From Christensenellaceae bacterium (lineage in GTDB: Bacteria; Bacillota; Clostridia; Christensenellales; DTU072), in assembly GCA_031260775.1 (NCBI GenBank), contig JAISKW010000038.1:1-7224 (forward strand): a DNA stretch of 7,224 nucleotides, given 5' to 3'. The notes beneath the pieces were generated by a model. The model had not been told where the DNA came from. It did no database searches and was given only the letters and a program-made list of their open reading frames with translations. The position numbers were made by a program, and so were the translations under genes. Numbering within the stretch: the stretch's first letter is position 1; every line of letters begins with the position of its first letter. This document shows, piece after piece, positions 6,926-7,224 of the stretch.

Positions 6926-7224
6926 TTATTTTTCTAATTTTGTGATAATAACGCCGCTTTCCTTGAACAGCTCGATTGAGAAATCATCGGGATAGCCCTC
7001 GCTGTAAAAAACGCGTCTGATGCCCGAATTGATAATCATTTTAGCGCAAATCGCGCACGGCTGATGAGTGCAGTAAAGGGTGGCGTCCTGAAGTGAAACC
7101 CCGAGCCTTGCCGCCTGAATTATTGCGTTTTGCTCGGCATGAACCGCATAGCACAGCTCGGCGCAAGTGCCGGACTTGATTCCTTTTTGAACGCGCAAGC
7201 AATAACCTTTATCCTTGCAAGTTT
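6926..7224 (-). CDS. Deoxycytidylate (dCMP) deaminase, ComEB-like, 5' end beyond the window
   Basis: A zinc enzyme that would deaminate dCMP to dUMP, feeding thymidylate synthesis. The frame stays open past a TTG codon at 7196-7198 to the window edge, adding residues TCKDKGYC before LRVQKGIKSGTC. That stretch matches the GCLR-x-GI-SG segment of the family, so TTG is internal and the true start lies outside. The active site is HAEQNA (7124-7141), with zinc ligand His and proton-shuttling Glu, and PCAICAK, with the two zinc-binding cysteines (codons at about 7055-7057 and 7046-7048). The segment ATLYCTHQPC and the tail GYPDDF also fit clostridial dCMP deaminases. About 98 residues are visible of an expected 140-160. 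The TAA stop is 4 bp before the oxidoreductase start, implying an operon. A general CMP/dCMP-type deaminase with another nucleotide substrate remains possible. Confidence 0.92.
   Translation of the reverse strand, partial: TCKDKGYCLRVQKGIKSGTCAELCYAVHAEQNAIIQAARLGVSLQDATLYCTHQPCAICAKMIINSGIRRVFYSEGYPDDFSIELFKESGVIITKLEK

Noticed and set aside
6926..7198. A complete small deaminase starting at the TTG at 7198
   Set aside because: The same frame continues to the window edge with family-like residues (GYC before LR), and a 90-residue protein would lack the N-terminal part of the fold, so the gene is partial rather than short.

Overview
The window looks like ordinary chromosomal DNA from a low-to-medium GC Firmicute, most likely a clostridial lineage. 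This rests on three recognised protein types: an ABC exporter with the aromatic insert and 'YTGAFELE' tail that I associate with clostridial exporters, a RuvA beginning MYDYIKG, and a ComEB-type dCMP deaminase. The assignment is by family resemblance only. There are no tRNAs, rRNAs, CRISPR arrays, insertion sequences or phage genes.

Layout, left to right. Positions 1-183 hold a possible 21-residue tail of an upstream gene and an AT-rich leader with weak promoter-like hexamers. Three plus-strand genes follow: an ABC exporter (184-2142), a 69-bp spacer, ruvA (2212-2802) and uvrA (2802-5621). The ruvA stop and uvrA start share one base (TAATG), so the two DNA-repair genes are probably translationally coupled. 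A strong hairpin sits in the 64-bp gap where transcription converges. On the minus strand, reading leftwards from the right edge, are a dCMP deaminase cut by the window edge (6926-7224) and, 4 bp downstream of it, a Gfo/Idh/MocA-family oxidoreductase (5686-6921).

Working together: RuvA (Holliday-junction recognition) and UvrA (damage recognition in nucleotide excision repair) form a DNA-repair pair. Neither ruvB, uvrB nor uvrC is in view. The exporter may share their transcript, since no terminator is visible between it and ruvA. The dCMP deaminase supplies dUMP for thymidylate synthesis; its coupling to a sugar-type dehydrogenase has no obvious metabolic logic.

I see no clearly new system here. 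The points most worth a second look are the lack of Shine-Dalgarno sequences at all four visible starts, the ruvA-uvrA coupling, the three-cysteine insert in the oxidoreductase and the hairpin without a U-tract at the convergent junction.
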